Of a stretch of 64,000 nucleotides of DNA, positions 7,388 through 17,288 are shown in pieces (positions within the stretch are counted from its first letter, which is position 1; each line of letters begins with the position of its first letter). Source of the DNA: Pycnococcus provasolii (Eukaryota > Chlorophyta > Pseudoscourfieldiophyceae > Pseudoscourfieldiales > Pycnococcaceae); assembly GCA_938743325.2 (NCBI GenBank), contig OW568872.1:682001-746000 (forward strand), in the 5' to 3' direction. A program made the translations under genes and the position numbers. Below the pieces are notes generated by a model. It was not told where the DNA came from. It ran no database searches and worked only from the letters and a program-made list of their open reading frames with translations.

Positions 7388-10321
7388 ATGGCCATGGTCT
7401 CGAAGATGATGGCCGCACGCATTCATCAGGCTGCCTTGTCACAAAGTCTTGGTGGTGTTGGTGTGGTTGTTTCTGTGAAGATTTGGTCTGGTCGTCGTCG
7501 TCTCTTCTCGCCTGGTTGTGGTTCTGGTTCTGGTGGTTACCTTTTTGTGGTCTTGTCTTATGTCTTAACATTGTCTTATGTTGCACACGCCGCTCCCGCA
7601 ACACCTCTTGTCACCGTGAACGCCGCTCGTAACCCGTCGGAACAGTGGCGCACGTTCTCAGGAAACGACGGATACGAGGTCGCCGGACAAGGCTCCAACA
7701 TCAAAAATCCAACGGACGTCGTGAACGTGTGCGCAGGCCAACAGTTCTACATCGGAGGAGGACTCATACCCGAGTCTGGAGGAACACAAAGTACCATCTT
7801 CCGCGTCCTCTACTGGCGTGACGAACAGGTGAAATACGCGCTAGCGGCCATGTCGACGACGCGCGTGAAAAACGAGGATGACTGGTACCCGTTTACGAAG
7901 TACACCGTCCCGTACACGGAAGATACGAAGAACTGTCAAGGCAAGATCAGGACGCAGGTGTACTGCATGGAGGAATCGAGGGGACAAGAGGGTGCGCGCT
8001 TCGGGTCGAGGTGTTCAGCCAAACAGAGACTGCGAGTCATCTCGCCCATGTCGACCAACCCTAGCACGGTGGACACCTCAAGTGGACTCATCCTCTTCGA
8101 CGATACCGTCACCGACACGCAGGGACGCAACGGTTGGTTTTTTCTCAACGATGCGCTCGCCGCGTCGTATGCTCACAACACGCGTTACGCGCAAGTTGCG
8201 ACAGAGCTTGGCGACATCGACAACATAGCAGGCCGTCCGTACGTGATCTTCCCGCCCGTTCGCAAGTCGAGTAACCTGCTTAGCCACCTAGGAATTCGCC
8301 GAATTGCAAATCTGCGATCGTACACTCAAGGTGGTGGCCGGCTGATCTTTCACATGGACCGCCTGCTCGCAGCGCTAGATGTCGTCAACGCCATCTGCGG
8401 AACGAGCATGAAGAGGCTGCGGCACGCCAAGCTTCGTAACAAATACGGCCAGCTTGTCGATGTCTTTGAAACCAATTCGTACTTCATCGACGAACGCAAC
8501 GCTGTTGGAAGGCAGACGCCGCATACGCAGGAATTGACCGCGACAAAGTACAGCACAACCATTGACCGCGACAGCATGCCGCTTGGCGCCACCTGCGCGT
8601 ACGGCTTGTACCACGGCTGCACCGTCGTCGTGCTCAGGCTTGGCGCGGGTACGATCACGCTTTCGGGATTGACGTATCAAACTCGTGGAACAGACGAAAG
8701 TCGCGGAGAGTGGTTTCGTATCATCCAGTACGGAATGCAGTGGACGCCGAGGGACGCGATTTCGGAGCCGCAGGCTATTGCAACGCCGCCCACCGTCTCG
8801 CCGCCGGAGCCGATCGGTGGATGTGCTGCCGCCAATCCCGTGCTCGACATCGTAATTTTAAACCAGCGAACGCTGAAGGCATCCCTCAAGGCTCTGCGCA
8901 ACCTTCGCGCAGCGTTGCCTGACTTTGCGAAGCGCATGACCGCCGCGGGAATCTCTGTGCGATTTGCATTCATCTCGTACGGGTGGGCATGGTTTGACGT
9001 GCCTCAAGTTGAGATTGACTTCACCTCCGCGGGAGACAACGACGCCGCCGTGCGCGAGCTCGTCACGAAGATGGAGAACGTCATGACCCTTTGCGTGAGC
9101 CCAGCGTCACCACAACCGTACCCGTCGCCGGCACTGGAGGCGATGCGCAAGGCGGTGGCCAACGGTGCTGGGCCGAATCAATTAATGAAGGATGAGTACG
9201 GTCTGCAAAAACTTCTGAGCCCACGTCGCGAGGGTGCTCGGCCTGCGGTAATTCTCTTTGCCGGCGACGCTTCGTCGACGGCATGCGAAAGGAGCGCGGG
9301 AGGGACCTGCACTTACCCAAGCTCCTCTGGCGAGACAGCCTCAGAGGTACAGAGAACCGCCGACGCGCTTATTGGCGCCGGGGCGCTCCTTTCGATGGTG
9401 GTGAATCCAGACGCGGGCATCTCATCTCAGCAGTTTGGCAATCCATCAGCCTCGAAGCAGGCAAATCCCGAAGACAGTGACGAAGTGCAATATAGCCGCG
9501 AAGAGCGTGCGAATACGCTCGCGGCTCTGGATCAGTCGAATGCAGGCAGCTCGTTAGAGGCAACGCTACTCCGAACTGGGCTTCCGGTGCGAACGTATCA
9601 TGCGTCTCAGTTTGGCCACTCCGATGCTCGCTACATGCTAGATGGAATTTTCCGAGACTCACGTTTGCATCCTCCCGCATGTGCTGTGCAGACACTGTCA
9701 GCCACTCGACGTCAATTTTCGCTCATATCTCACGTATTGAACATGACGTTTGGTAGCGACGACGATACAGCGGCGGCGGATGATGAGCACGAGCTTACAT
9801 TCGACCCCAACGGGTATCCACCTGCTGATGACGTGAACGCGCCCGCGAACGATCCGAAAGCCGCCGCGAAGGAGAGTGGTTGCGAGATAGTTCAATTCGA
9901 CGAAGACTCTCAGCTTCGAGTTGCGGAGTTTGACGAAAATCATACGTTCTCAATTCTCACCAAAATGGCAAAGTCAGCGTCTGCGGCGGCTTGGCCGACG
10001 TGGGGGTCGACGATGACGACAATGACGACGATGACGTCGGCAGTCCCAACCGACTCTTCTAGCAAGGATGTCGATCTTACGTGGAGTGGGCAAAATCTTG
10101 GTATTATGTTTGTGGTTGCACTTGTGACTGGGATCATCGTGAGTATTTCCAATGTTGTGATGTTTCGCGTATATTTGATGCAACAGCGCGAGCTCGCATA
10201 TGCGACTGATAAAGGCGCTACGGCCAACCTGCCACCAATGCAATCGCCAATCAAGGAAGCAATCACGGAGCAAGGACAAGGCTCACTTCGCAGCTTCTCG
10301 GTGAAGATGGATGGCGTATAA
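7388..10321 (+). CDS. Large type I membrane protein with vWA-like region
   Basis: Predicted secretory-pathway surface protein, 977 aa. The N-terminus ends in a hydrophobic segment and AHA-AP (about residues 55-70), a plausible signal-peptide cleavage site. A lumenal part follows, with a region containing GGGRLIFHMD, then a Rossmann-like stretch (about 480-690) starting LDIVILNQRTLKASL with VRFAFISYG and AVILFAGDASS, which resembles a von Willebrand factor A fold. However, the usual DxSxS metal site reads NQRTL, so metal binding is doubtful. A low-complexity Asp/Thr-rich part precedes one transmembrane helix near the C-terminus (about 905-930) and a tail of about 45 residues. The vWA assignment is inferred from pattern only. 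Intron-free. Its 3' end faces the protease gene 186 bp away. Confidence 0.75.
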   Translation: MAMVSKMMAARIHQAALSQSLGGVGVVVSVKIWSGRRRLFSPGCGSGSGGYLFVVLSYVLTLSYVAHAAPATPLVTVNAARNPSEQWRTFSGNDGYEVAGQGSNIKNPTDVVNVCAGQQFYIGGGLIPESGGTQSTIFRVLYWRDEQVKYALAAMSTTRVKNEDDWYPFTKYTVPYTEDTKNCQGKIRTQVYCMEESRGQEGARFGSRCSAKQRLRVISPMSTNPSTVDTSSGLILFDDTVTDTQGRNGWFFLNDALAASYAHNTRYAQVATELGDIDNIAGRPYVIFPPVRKSSNLLSHLGIRRIANLRSYTQGGGRLIFHMDRLLAALDVVNAICGTSMKRLRHAKLRNKYGQLVDVFETNSYFIDERNAVGRQTPHTQELTATKYSTTIDRDSMPLGATCAYGLYHGCTVVVLRLGAGTITLSGLTYQTRGTDESRGEWFRIIQYGMQWTPRDAISEPQAIATPPTVSPPEPIGGCAAANPVLDIVILNQRTLKASLKALRNLRAALPDFAKRMTAAGISVRFAFISYGWAWFDVPQVEIDFTSAGDNDAAVRELVTKMENVMTLCVSPASPQPYPSPALEAMRKAVANGAGPNQLMKDEYGLQKLLSPRREGARPAVILFAGDASSTACERSAGGTCTYPSSSGETASEVQRTADALIGAGALLSMVVNPDAGISSQQFGNPSASKQANPEDSDEVQYSREERANTLAALDQSNAGSSLEATLLRTGLPVRTYHASQFGHSDARYMLDGIFRDSRLHPPACAVQTLSATRRQFSLISHVLNMTFGSDDDTAAADDEHELTFDPNGYPPADDVNAPANDPKAAAKESGCEIVQFDEDSQLRVAEFDENHTFSILTKMAKSASAAAWPTWGSTMTTMTTMTSAVPTDSSSKDVDLTWSGQNLGIMFVVALVTGIIVSISNVVMFRVYLMQQRELAYATDKGATANLPPMQSPIKEAITEQGQGSLRSFSVKMDGV

Positions 10322-10507
10322 AAAGTTGTCATTAATGGAGGATAGGTCTTTGAATCTTTTCTCAGACAAAGTAAACTCTACTACGTTAAGTACATAACAC
10401 AGTGAATGCACTCTTATTATTCCCACACCACGTTGCACGTTGCACGTTGCACATTGAATGAAGAAGATTGATTCTTCTTCAACGTATGCCGCCGTCCGTC
10501 TGAGCTC

Positions 10508-11761
10508 TTACACCATGATACGTGCGCCGATGAAAACGGCAAGGCCGAGAGAGGTGATGGCGGCGTAAGTCGAGGGGGCGGGGCTGGCTGGCGGCATGGT
10601 GGTCGGGTCAGGCAATTCGCCAATCGGCAAGGTCGTCACGGGTGGCGCCGCGGTCGTCGGCGGCATCGTCGTCGGCATCGTGGTCGACGGCTGCGTGGTA
10701 GTCGTCGGCGCCTGAGTCGTCGTCGGCATCGTCGTCGGCGCCTGGGTCGTAGTCGTCGGGGCCTGGGTCGTCGTCGTCGGCGCCTGGGTCGTCGTCGTCG
10801 GCGCCGAGGCAGAGGCAAAAGGCAAAACACCCGCACCTGCGACACTCTCCATCCACGTCTTGAAGTTTGAAACGCGTGCGTACACGCCAGGGTATCGCCC
10901 AACTGCACACCCATATCCCCACGATACTACACCAACAAGCACGCGCGTGTTAGGCAGCGTGCGGTGGGCAGCGAAGAGCGGCCCGCCTGAATCTCCTTGA
11001 CAGGAGTCCTTGCCTGAAGCTGCAGCGCATACCATAGTCGCTTGATCGATGCCACCATTGTACATGCCACCGCCGTTGCAAGTCGCGTGGTCAATCACAC
11101 TGACGCTCACCTCGCGGGCCTTGTTCGCAATAGAGCCACCAGAGCTGAGGGTTCCCCATCCAGCGGCAATAACTGCAGTTCCATCCGCGTCGTAGTTATC
11201 GTCGTCGAGGACTGCCGTACTCGTGGATGTGTTGAGAGCGGGTACAACGGGGGAGTTCAATTCGACGAGCGCAATGTCGTTCTCGAGAGTATTCCGGTTG
11301 TAGTTTGGGTGCACGTGAACCGCCTTGGCGTTGATTCTTGCACTGCCTTCCAGCGGTGCTGGCACCGTGATATCGTGTCTCTTCGCCTCAGCGCCGTATT
11401 GGGCACGCAAGCCGTATCCATAGATGCAGTGTGCGGCCGTGACGACCCAAGTGGGCGTGACGATGGTCGCTCCACATCCCGAGCAGCTCCTCGTGCTTTC
11501 CCCCGCGCCGGAGCAGTCTGCGAGGAGCGGTGTGAGAAACGGATACTTGAAAGCCGGGTTAATTTCCACTCCTCCGACGATGCGTATTCCCACCGTTTGG
11601 TTTTTGACGGCGTCTATGCTGATGAGTTCGCCGTCGCTCCCTGTGATGGACTGCGCCTTGCATCCCAACATCGTGAGTGTGGCCCATAGAGCCGCCGCTT
11701 CCCATAGCGCAAACTTGACACGAGAAGAAGTGTCAGCATTCATGTTAAGAGCACGACGCAT
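10508..11761 (-). CDS. Trypsin-like serine protease (S1) with mucin-like stalk
   Basis: Secreted or surface S1 protease, 417 aa from the ATG at 11761. An N-terminal hydrophobic segment (ALWEAAALWATLTML) looks like a signal peptide, followed by an activation site RIVGG. The catalytic triad is visible: His in VTAAHC, Asp in ENDIALVEL and Ser in GDSGGP. Asp six residues before the Ser (KDSCQGDSGGP) predicts cleavage after Lys or Arg. After the domain, a stalk of TTTTQAP repeats, encoded by a CGTCGTCGGCGCCTGGGT-like minisatellite at about 10675-10810, should be O-glycosylated. The last 20 residues are hydrophobic with no charged tail of note, suggesting a GPI-anchor signal. In-frame ATGs at 11839 and 11743 are alternative starts. 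Confidence 0.9.
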   Translation of the reverse strand: MRRALNMNADTSSRVKFALWEAAALWATLTMLGCKAQSITGSDGELISIDAVKNQTVGIRIVGGVEINPAFKYPFLTPLLADCSGAGESTRSCSGCGATIVTPTWVVTAAHCIYGYGLRAQYGAEAKRHDITVPAPLEGSARINAKAVHVHPNYNRNTLENDIALVELNSPVVPALNTSTSTAVLDDDNYDADGTAVIAAGWGTLSSGGSIANKAREVSVSVIDHATCNGGGMYNGGIDQATMVCAAASGKDSCQGDSGGPLFAAHRTLPNTRVLVGVVSWGYGCAVGRYPGVYARVSNFKTWMESVAGAGVLPFASASAPTTTTQAPTTTTQAPTTTTQAPTTMPTTTQAPTTTTQPSTTMPTTMPPTTAAPPVTTLPIGELPDPTTMPPASPAPSTYAAITSLGLAVFIGARIMV

Positions 11762-12510
11762 GATGGCGATGATTCCCAAGCGGATGAAGGGCAAGTGATG
11801 GCGTATGCAACCGCCCGCCGCCGGTTCGTTTTCCCTCATCAAGTGTCTGATCAATACCGGGTTGCCGTGCGCAGCAACGGGTCCACCAGCGGCAACATTC
11901 ACGCGATGAACCAGTTGAACCAGGTGGTCGAACGAGCCACCCTTCAGCAAACAGAGTAAAATTTTACCACCCAGTCCATGTTAAATTTTACGACGACTGG
12001 TACTTACGGCGTCTGTCGGCGTGCGGCATACCATGTATCTTAGTGGCGCCCCCTGAAGACTGAAGAGAGAGCCCTGGAAGAGAGCTCTCTCTCTTGCATG
12101 AGTAATACTCGTGAGATGATCAGATGACGAAGGATAGGACGTATCCAATATCCATCCGCCGCTGAATGAAGGCTGATGACTTATTAATTAGTCTACAGTA
12201 TTATTGAATTTGCGGCGTTCGTCGCAGGAGGTACCGGCGGCCCTTATTATTGACATTGTCGCGCTCAACTGCTGCTGATGATGAGGTGCCGTTCCAATCC
12301 TAAGGGCTGAGGGCTGAGGCATTGAGGCAACGATCGATGATGCGCGATGCGGGCACGCGGCCGACGACGCCATGAACAAAAAAATTAAAAATTAGCCACT
12401 GCGACGGTGCGACCGATTGATTTTTTTTGCCCAGATCGATGAGAAAATAAAACCCCAAAAAAACGAATCACGTGGTCCAATCATACCATAGGGAAATTAG
12501 TAGCAATTCC
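11762..12510. other. Divergent intergenic region, protease/bestrophin
   Basis: The 5' flank shared by the leftward protease gene and the rightward channel gene. The protease frame stays open to 11950 and may supply a longer N-terminus. At about 12064-12099 a GA-rich and a CT-rich run (AAGAGAGAG ... GCTCTCTCTC) could fold into a 9-10 bp hairpin. Near 12360-12460 the sequence becomes A/T-rich, as expected of a promoter or leader. No other gene is supported. Confidence 0.5.
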
Positions 12511-14100
12511 ATGGCGGCGCTGGAACGTCATCGACGTCGAGATCAGCGTGATTCAGCGGTGTCATTACGTGTTCGACCCGCTGTGGATGATGATGATGAC
12601 GCCGGTCGTCGTGATGACGATGATGATTTGCCTTCGTACCCACTGAGTGACGCGCCACTCCTCACTCATTCTCATACTCGTCGTGCTAACCAAGAAGAAG
12701 AGGATGCTGCTGCTGGTGTCCGTCTCGAGCCCATCCAGGGAGCAATCGCGCGCATCGCGGGAGAAAAGCAAATGCGCGTGACGAACGAAAATCTTGCAAA
12801 AACAGTCCGCGCCGCGCCGCAATGGACACTGATTGCATCACGACTCACACGCATGGCAATCCCACCCACGACATCATACAATCGTCAACCGAAAGGACAG
12901 GTCGTCCGCGACAGCGAAGCGCGCCTGTTCAACTTTGGGTTTCTCTTCTTACTCAGGGGAACGGTACTCCAGTCGTGGTTTTACTGGACGCAGCTCGCAA
13001 GCCTCATCGGAATATCCATCGTCGCGCTCATCATCAGCTACTTCTACTCGTCGCCATTCCACTGCCACTCCAAACACTGCGCCGAATTCCACGAGTATCG
13101 GTGGAATCAGAGGGATTTTGTGCAGGTATACGAAGATCTCGACTTGCTCGAGATCATCGTCTCCGTCATGACCATCATGCTCGTGCCAGAGTACGTCGCG
13201 AGCCTGTATCTGCGATTCACGGTGAACATATGGTGGACGCTGCGATTCAAGACACTACAGGAACTCATGAATGTGGCGTCTTCCATGGCGCAACGTGCTG
13301 CCATATACTTTCCCGGGCAGGACAGCGATTCTCTCGTCGCAAAGGAAACCATCATGCGGTACGGCGTACTGAGTGTCGCGCTATTCTGGAAAGATGCGCG
13401 CGAAATCGACGCGTGGACGATGGATTTCCGCGAAATGAAGTGCGTCGACGATCTCAGCGACCTCGTGCAAGGTGGCTTGCTGTCCGAAGCGGAGGCACAC
13501 CTACTGCAGACCGAGTACCCCACGGTCAAATCGCAGGTGGTGTGGGTTTGGCTCGCGTCGTTCTGGACGAAGCTATGCCTCGACGGCAAGCTGCCAGCGC
13601 CGAATGCAAAAATCCAGGGTGAAATGCTCAAGAAGTGTACCCACGCGAGCGATCAGATCCGAACGATGCTCGCACGGCTCAACACACAGTACCCAAGTCA
13701 ATACGGGCATATCGTCGCGGCGTGGATCAAGACTGGCTTCTTTGTCAGCGCCTGCATCACGGGCTACGTGAGCGCAATCGCCATCATCACGAGATACTAC
13801 TGGTACGTAGCGGTGTGCTTTGCTCAGCTGATCATCACGATTCTCTTCTACCAGGGAATTCTGCAGGTGAAGGAGCACATCAACAACCCATTTCTCGACC
13901 AAAAGTGTGACTTTCCGTGGCAGCTCTTTCACGCAAGGCTCGTGCGCCAGTGCGTCGCACTCTACGAGGCTGGCTCGCAGCCTCCGTACGTGGTTCCTCC
14001 TGGCAGCGACGGCGACGTGCCAAAGGGCATGCGACGCAAGCCTGCTCAAATGCCACCACAACTGCCTACAGTGCAAATATCATCCACGCGCATGAAGTAA
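12511..14100 (+). CDS. Bestrophin-type anion channel
   Basis: Predicted chloride or bicarbonate-permeable channel of the bestrophin family, 529 aa. After a charged, Asp-rich N-terminal extension of about 130 residues come a hydrophobic pair (FLLRGTVLQSWFYWTQLASL and ISIVALIISYFY), a helix IIVSVMTIMLVPEYVASLYL, a cytosolic block, and a second hydrophobic region (FFVSACITGYVSAIAIITRYYWYVAVCF region). The end NNPFLDQKCDFPWQLF matches the spacing of the bestrophin 'NPFGxDDDDFE' region, though with fewer acidic residues. The ATG at 12511 (CCATGG) is preferred over an upstream non-ATG start. In algae such channels can lie in the thylakoid or plasma membrane. Location here is unknown. Its stop lies only 29 bp from the stop of the next, convergent gene. 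Confidence 0.82.
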   Translation: MAALERHRRRDQRDSAVSLRVRPAVDDDDDAGRRDDDDDLPSYPLSDAPLLTHSHTRRANQEEEDAAAGVRLEPIQGAIARIAGEKQMRVTNENLAKTVRAAPQWTLIASRLTRMAIPPTTSYNRQPKGQVVRDSEARLFNFGFLFLLRGTVLQSWFYWTQLASLIGISIVALIISYFYSSPFHCHSKHCAEFHEYRWNQRDFVQVYEDLDLLEIIVSVMTIMLVPEYVASLYLRFTVNIWWTLRFKTLQELMNVASSMAQRAAIYFPGQDSDSLVAKETIMRYGVLSVALFWKDAREIDAWTMDFREMKCVDDLSDLVQGGLLSEAEAHLLQTEYPTVKSQVVWVWLASFWTKLCLDGKLPAPNAKIQGEMLKKCTHASDQIRTMLARLNTQYPSQYGHIVAAWIKTGFFVSACITGYVSAIAIITRYYWYVAVCFAQLIITILFYQGILQVKEHINNPFLDQKCDFPWQLFHARLVRQCVALYEAGSQPPYVVPPGSDGDVPKGMRRKPAQMPPQLPTVQISSTRMK

Positions 14101-14129
14101 TTTCAATGAAGAGTTTTGTTTTACGAATG

Positions 14130-14894
14130 TCATTGGTCCATTTCGCAGAAGGCTGCACCGTAGATGAACCCGAGTGCCATAGGAATCAGACTGGCGCCAC
14201 CGCGCGACAGTGCAACCTGCGCGGCAGCGAGAGCAACGAACGCCTTGTCTGTAAATTCCTGCTGCTGGAATCCAAAGATACGAAACCGGCTCGTTGGAGG
14301 GACGTGTCTTTGGTAGCGTGCCAACGCCGCGCCAACCATTGCCAGCGGTCCTGTTGCGTACGGTCCTGCACGCATAACAGCGGCAAGTGCGCGTTGCGTA
14401 TATCCGGCGCGTGAGCCGTTTGCCAGGAGGCCAGCCCACGAAGCCTCCGTCGCGGCGATTAGCGTGACCGCGGTCGCCACGGCTGCGGCGGCAAGGTGTG
14501 TCGCGTACCGTCGCGTTCCTAGTTGCCTTTCGAGCAATCTCATGTGGTACAGCAAGTACGCCTCGAATGCCAGTTCGCCCGCATGTCCAACGACGAACTG
14601 ACTCAGCGGTATCCTCCACCACAACTCTCCCCTTTGTCTTTGCATCGTCCTTTTCGCCGCGGCACGTCGCGTCGCCGTCGCCCAGAACGCGCTGGACGAC
14701 GCCAGCGACGCCTCCACGCCAGCGAGCGGGTGCGGCAGCGTGGGTGCGGTACCACCCGCGGACCCAGGATATGCCGCTGGCGATGCGCCTCCTGGCGAAG
14801 TCAGCGACGGGCCTGAGACGAAAAACGAGCACGCGATCGTCACGAGCACGAGGCACTGCGTCGCGCGCGCGTGCGCGAAGCCGCTAGCCTGCAT
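14130..14894 (-). CDS. UBAC2-like rhomboid pseudoprotease
   Basis: Predicted ER multispanning protein, 254 aa. The stretch WWRIPLSQFVVGHAGELAFEAY...MRLLERQLGTRRYA and the later HVPPTSRFRIFGFQQQEFTDKAFV...AQVALSRG line up with UBAC2 (LWR..TxQFVYxN...LYxMRVxERxxGSRK and IPPxxRFxxFGxxFTDKxFxYxLAxQ). The rhomboid catalytic GxSG and His are absent. UBAC2 proteins take part in ER-associated degradation and normally end in a UBA domain. Here the frame stops right after the last hydrophobic segment, so the UBA domain is missing or lies in an unseen exon. The stop is 29 bp from the bestrophin stop, leaving no room for a 3' exon unless genes overlap. Confidence 0.6.
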   Translation of the reverse strand: MQASGFAHARATQCLVLVTIACSFFVSGPSLTSPGGASPAAYPGSAGGTAPTLPHPLAGVEASLASSSAFWATATRRAAAKRTMQRQRGELWWRIPLSQFVVGHAGELAFEAYLLYHMRLLERQLGTRRYATHLAAAAVATAVTLIAATEASWAGLLANGSRAGYTQRALAAVMRAGPYATGPLAMVGAALARYQRHVPPTSRFRIFGFQQQEFTDKAFVALAAAQVALSRGGASLIPMALGFIYGAAFCEMDQ

Positions 14895-14991
14895 GCCAGC
14901 GGGAAACCGTTCCGGAAAGAAAAGGCGGAAACGGGGGCGAGGACGAGGAGAGCTTCGAGGAGGAAGACCAGGGTCCGGGACCAAGAGGCGT

Positions 14992-15020
14992 AACCCTAAA
15001 GTAATCTTTTAAACCCTAAG
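14992..15020 (+). promoter_or_regulatory. Telobox AAACCCTAA upstream of UBAC2-like gene
   Basis: Two short telomere-type motifs, ACCCTAAA (about 14993-15000) and the exact plant telobox AAACCCTAA (15011-15019), lie 98-126 bp upstream of the ATG at 14894 and read TTAGGG on its coding strand. Just right of them, three imperfect copies of a GTTAGTCTATCCA-like motif occur between 15020 and 15110. The regulatory role is inferred from plants. Confidence 0.5.
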
Positions 15021-15170
15021 GTTAGTCTATCCATAAGGGAGTCGTATCTAACCTTATGTAAGGCTAGTCTATCCAGATTCATAAGTTAAGGACTAAGTTA
15101 GTCTATGAGTAAATAAAGGCGAGTGGTAGGTAGTTACAGTACATGCATGTGCTTGAATTAATTCGAATTC

Positions 15171-17014
15171 TTATAACTCCTCCCGCTCCCGCTCACGCTC
15201 ACGCTCGCGCTCGCGCTCACGCTCACGCTCCTCATCATTACGCTTACGCTGCTCCTCACGTTTCGCCTCCGACTTCTCACGCAACAAAATGCGGCGCTCC
15301 TCCTCGCGCTCACGCTCGCGATTCAAACGACGCTCCTCCTGCCGCTTCTTCTCCTCGTCGCGAGACACGCGCCACGACTGGCCGCGCTCCACAACCGTCA
15401 TGAGGGGCGCCCAGCCAACGCCCACGTACCGCTTCTGCTCAGGCTCCGGGCGATCTGCTCCACCTGCCCATTCGTCGCGGTAAAAGGCGGCAAACACGCG
15501 AAGCATCTTGTCGAAGCGTTCCCAGTCTTCATGCGCAAGGCTAGTGCGCATTGCAGGAGCGAGCTCCGCTTTCGCAAACTCTCCGCGGATGGTGACGCCT
15601 GTCTGCGTCAGATCGAGAACCTTCCGATCCTTTTTCTTCTCGTTGCCGTCACCGGACCGGAATGGATTGAAAGCGTTGCTGTGCAGGTAAAGCGTATGGC
15701 TAGGGCTGATCGGCGTGTACAGCCGTGTCGGACCGGCGAGAGCCGCCTCGAGGTACGACAGCGGAACATCGTTGCGAGCAACGGACACGGCAAGTCCAAT
15801 CATGCGTCGAATCTGGTTCAGGAGGAAGCTCTCGCCGCTCACACGCACGCGAACAAAGCTCTGGCCGTTCACGGAGTCCACGTCAATCTTCTCCACGGTG
15901 AAAGAAAGCACGCGCCGCCAGTGCTCGGGCGTGACAGGGTCGGCGCCCTCGACGCCATCCTCGACGTATCTCGTCTCATACCATCCAGCAAGCTCTCCGC
16001 TCGCGGATCCAGCCGCCGCCAGCTCCCAAGGTTGCATCTGTTCATCGTCCGTGTCATCTGGGTCAATGTCTTCACTCTCACCTCCGTCGTTGTCCACCTG
16101 CTTCCACCCTGACTCCAGCTCCACCTTTTCCCCAGATTCCATGCGAACTTCCGCGGCAGCGGCGGCGGCGGCGGCGGCAGCCTTCGCCGCGTGCCTTGAT
16201 CGTCGGCTAGAATCCTGGCGTTTGTGACGGTTGTTGACGTAGACGGATCGGCTCGTGAAGTTGTGAAACGGGTGGCTTCCCTCGAGCGCCTGCAGCGCAC
16301 TGCGAAATCGGTCGACGGTCGCGTTGTCTGGCGGCAGGCTGACATCGTCGCTCCGCTCCGTCGAGCTTCGCATCACCCAGCTCGGAATGACGTACGCGTA
16401 CGTGCGCACGCGGCACGCGCGCCTGGGCTGAAACTGCTTTGGCGTGCGCTGCACGCACAGCACGCGAATGTCGGTTGGAAGCGCGTCGTTGATGGCGTCT
16501 GTAAGCTTGTTCGCGTACACGGGGTCGAGGTCGCCCCTGACGGACAGCCACTGTGGGTGCAGCCTCATTTTCATGGAGACGACGGTTCCAAGCGAGTGCA
16601 CGCCCTTGTCCGTGCGGCTGCTCCGCGACCATCCCACCTTGCTGATGTCCCCCGCGTTGTGCGGCGCGATGGCGCCAACTTTCGTGAGCGCCGCCTCCAG
16701 AGCCGCCTCAACGGTGGGTACAACGCCGGGCGTGGTGAGTGCGCCTTGCCACTGGCTTCCTAGGTAGTTGGTTCCTAGGTATGCGACGTGTATGGCGACG
16801 CGTCTCTTGACAAAGTCGTCTGGGTTCATGTTTCGCCACGGGAACGCCCCCCCGTCGTATTGGGCTCCGTATTGTGGTGATGCAGACGGCGACGGTGACG
16901 CCGAGGACGCTGCCCCAACCCGAACCCCTGCCGGCGTTGGTCTTCTGACGTTCTTGATTCGTTGTTTCTGATGCCCTCCTCCAGGTGCAGGTGCAGGTGT
17001 CTTCCCCCATCCAA

Positions 17015-17058
<44 letters not shown>

Positions 17059-17288
17059 GCGGCCAAAGCAACGTTTTGTCTTCGCTTCAAACGAGAAATG
17101 GGATGAGAAACATGGCATAGGGGGTGTGCTGCTACCATAGTACCAGTACCAGTACCTACCAGTGCTGCTGGTGCTGCATGCGTTATCGTAAGTTTGCTTC
17201 TACGTACGCTTCTAGAAGTCGACAAAAAACAATGACCAACCAGTGGAAAAGACTTGACACTTGTTGGGAGAAGTGCCGCCGCCGCCAT
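15171..17288 (-). CDS. TruA/PUS1-type tRNA pseudouridine synthase
   Basis: Converts uridine to pseudouridine in tRNA. 705 aa from the ATG at 17288. The catalytic motif SRTDKGVHSLG holds the Asp nucleophile (about residue 227). Before it are VAYLGTNYLGSQWQG and the P-T-VE-A-E helix, and after it FQPRRACRVRTYAYVIP and SFLLNQIRRMIGLAV, the usual family order. The first 150 residues are a basic and Ser-rich leader with a poly-Ser run encoded by GAC repeats on the + strand (17020-17054), possibly an organelle transit peptide. An Ala run and an acidic insertion (about 365-430) interrupt the domain. The last 80 residues are a Glu/Arg-rich helix ending in an (RE)n run. It is the PUS1 branch in overall layout, but PUS1 versus TruA is not certain. 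Confidence 0.9.
15176..15232 (+). repeat. GCTCAC/GCTCGC hexamer repeat inside pseudouridine synthase end
   Basis: A hexameric array (CTCACG, CTCGCG, CTCCCG variants) encodes the terminal Arg-Glu alternation of the pseudouridine synthase. The gene therefore ends inside a microsatellite, and the tail length may differ between strains. Confidence 0.8.
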
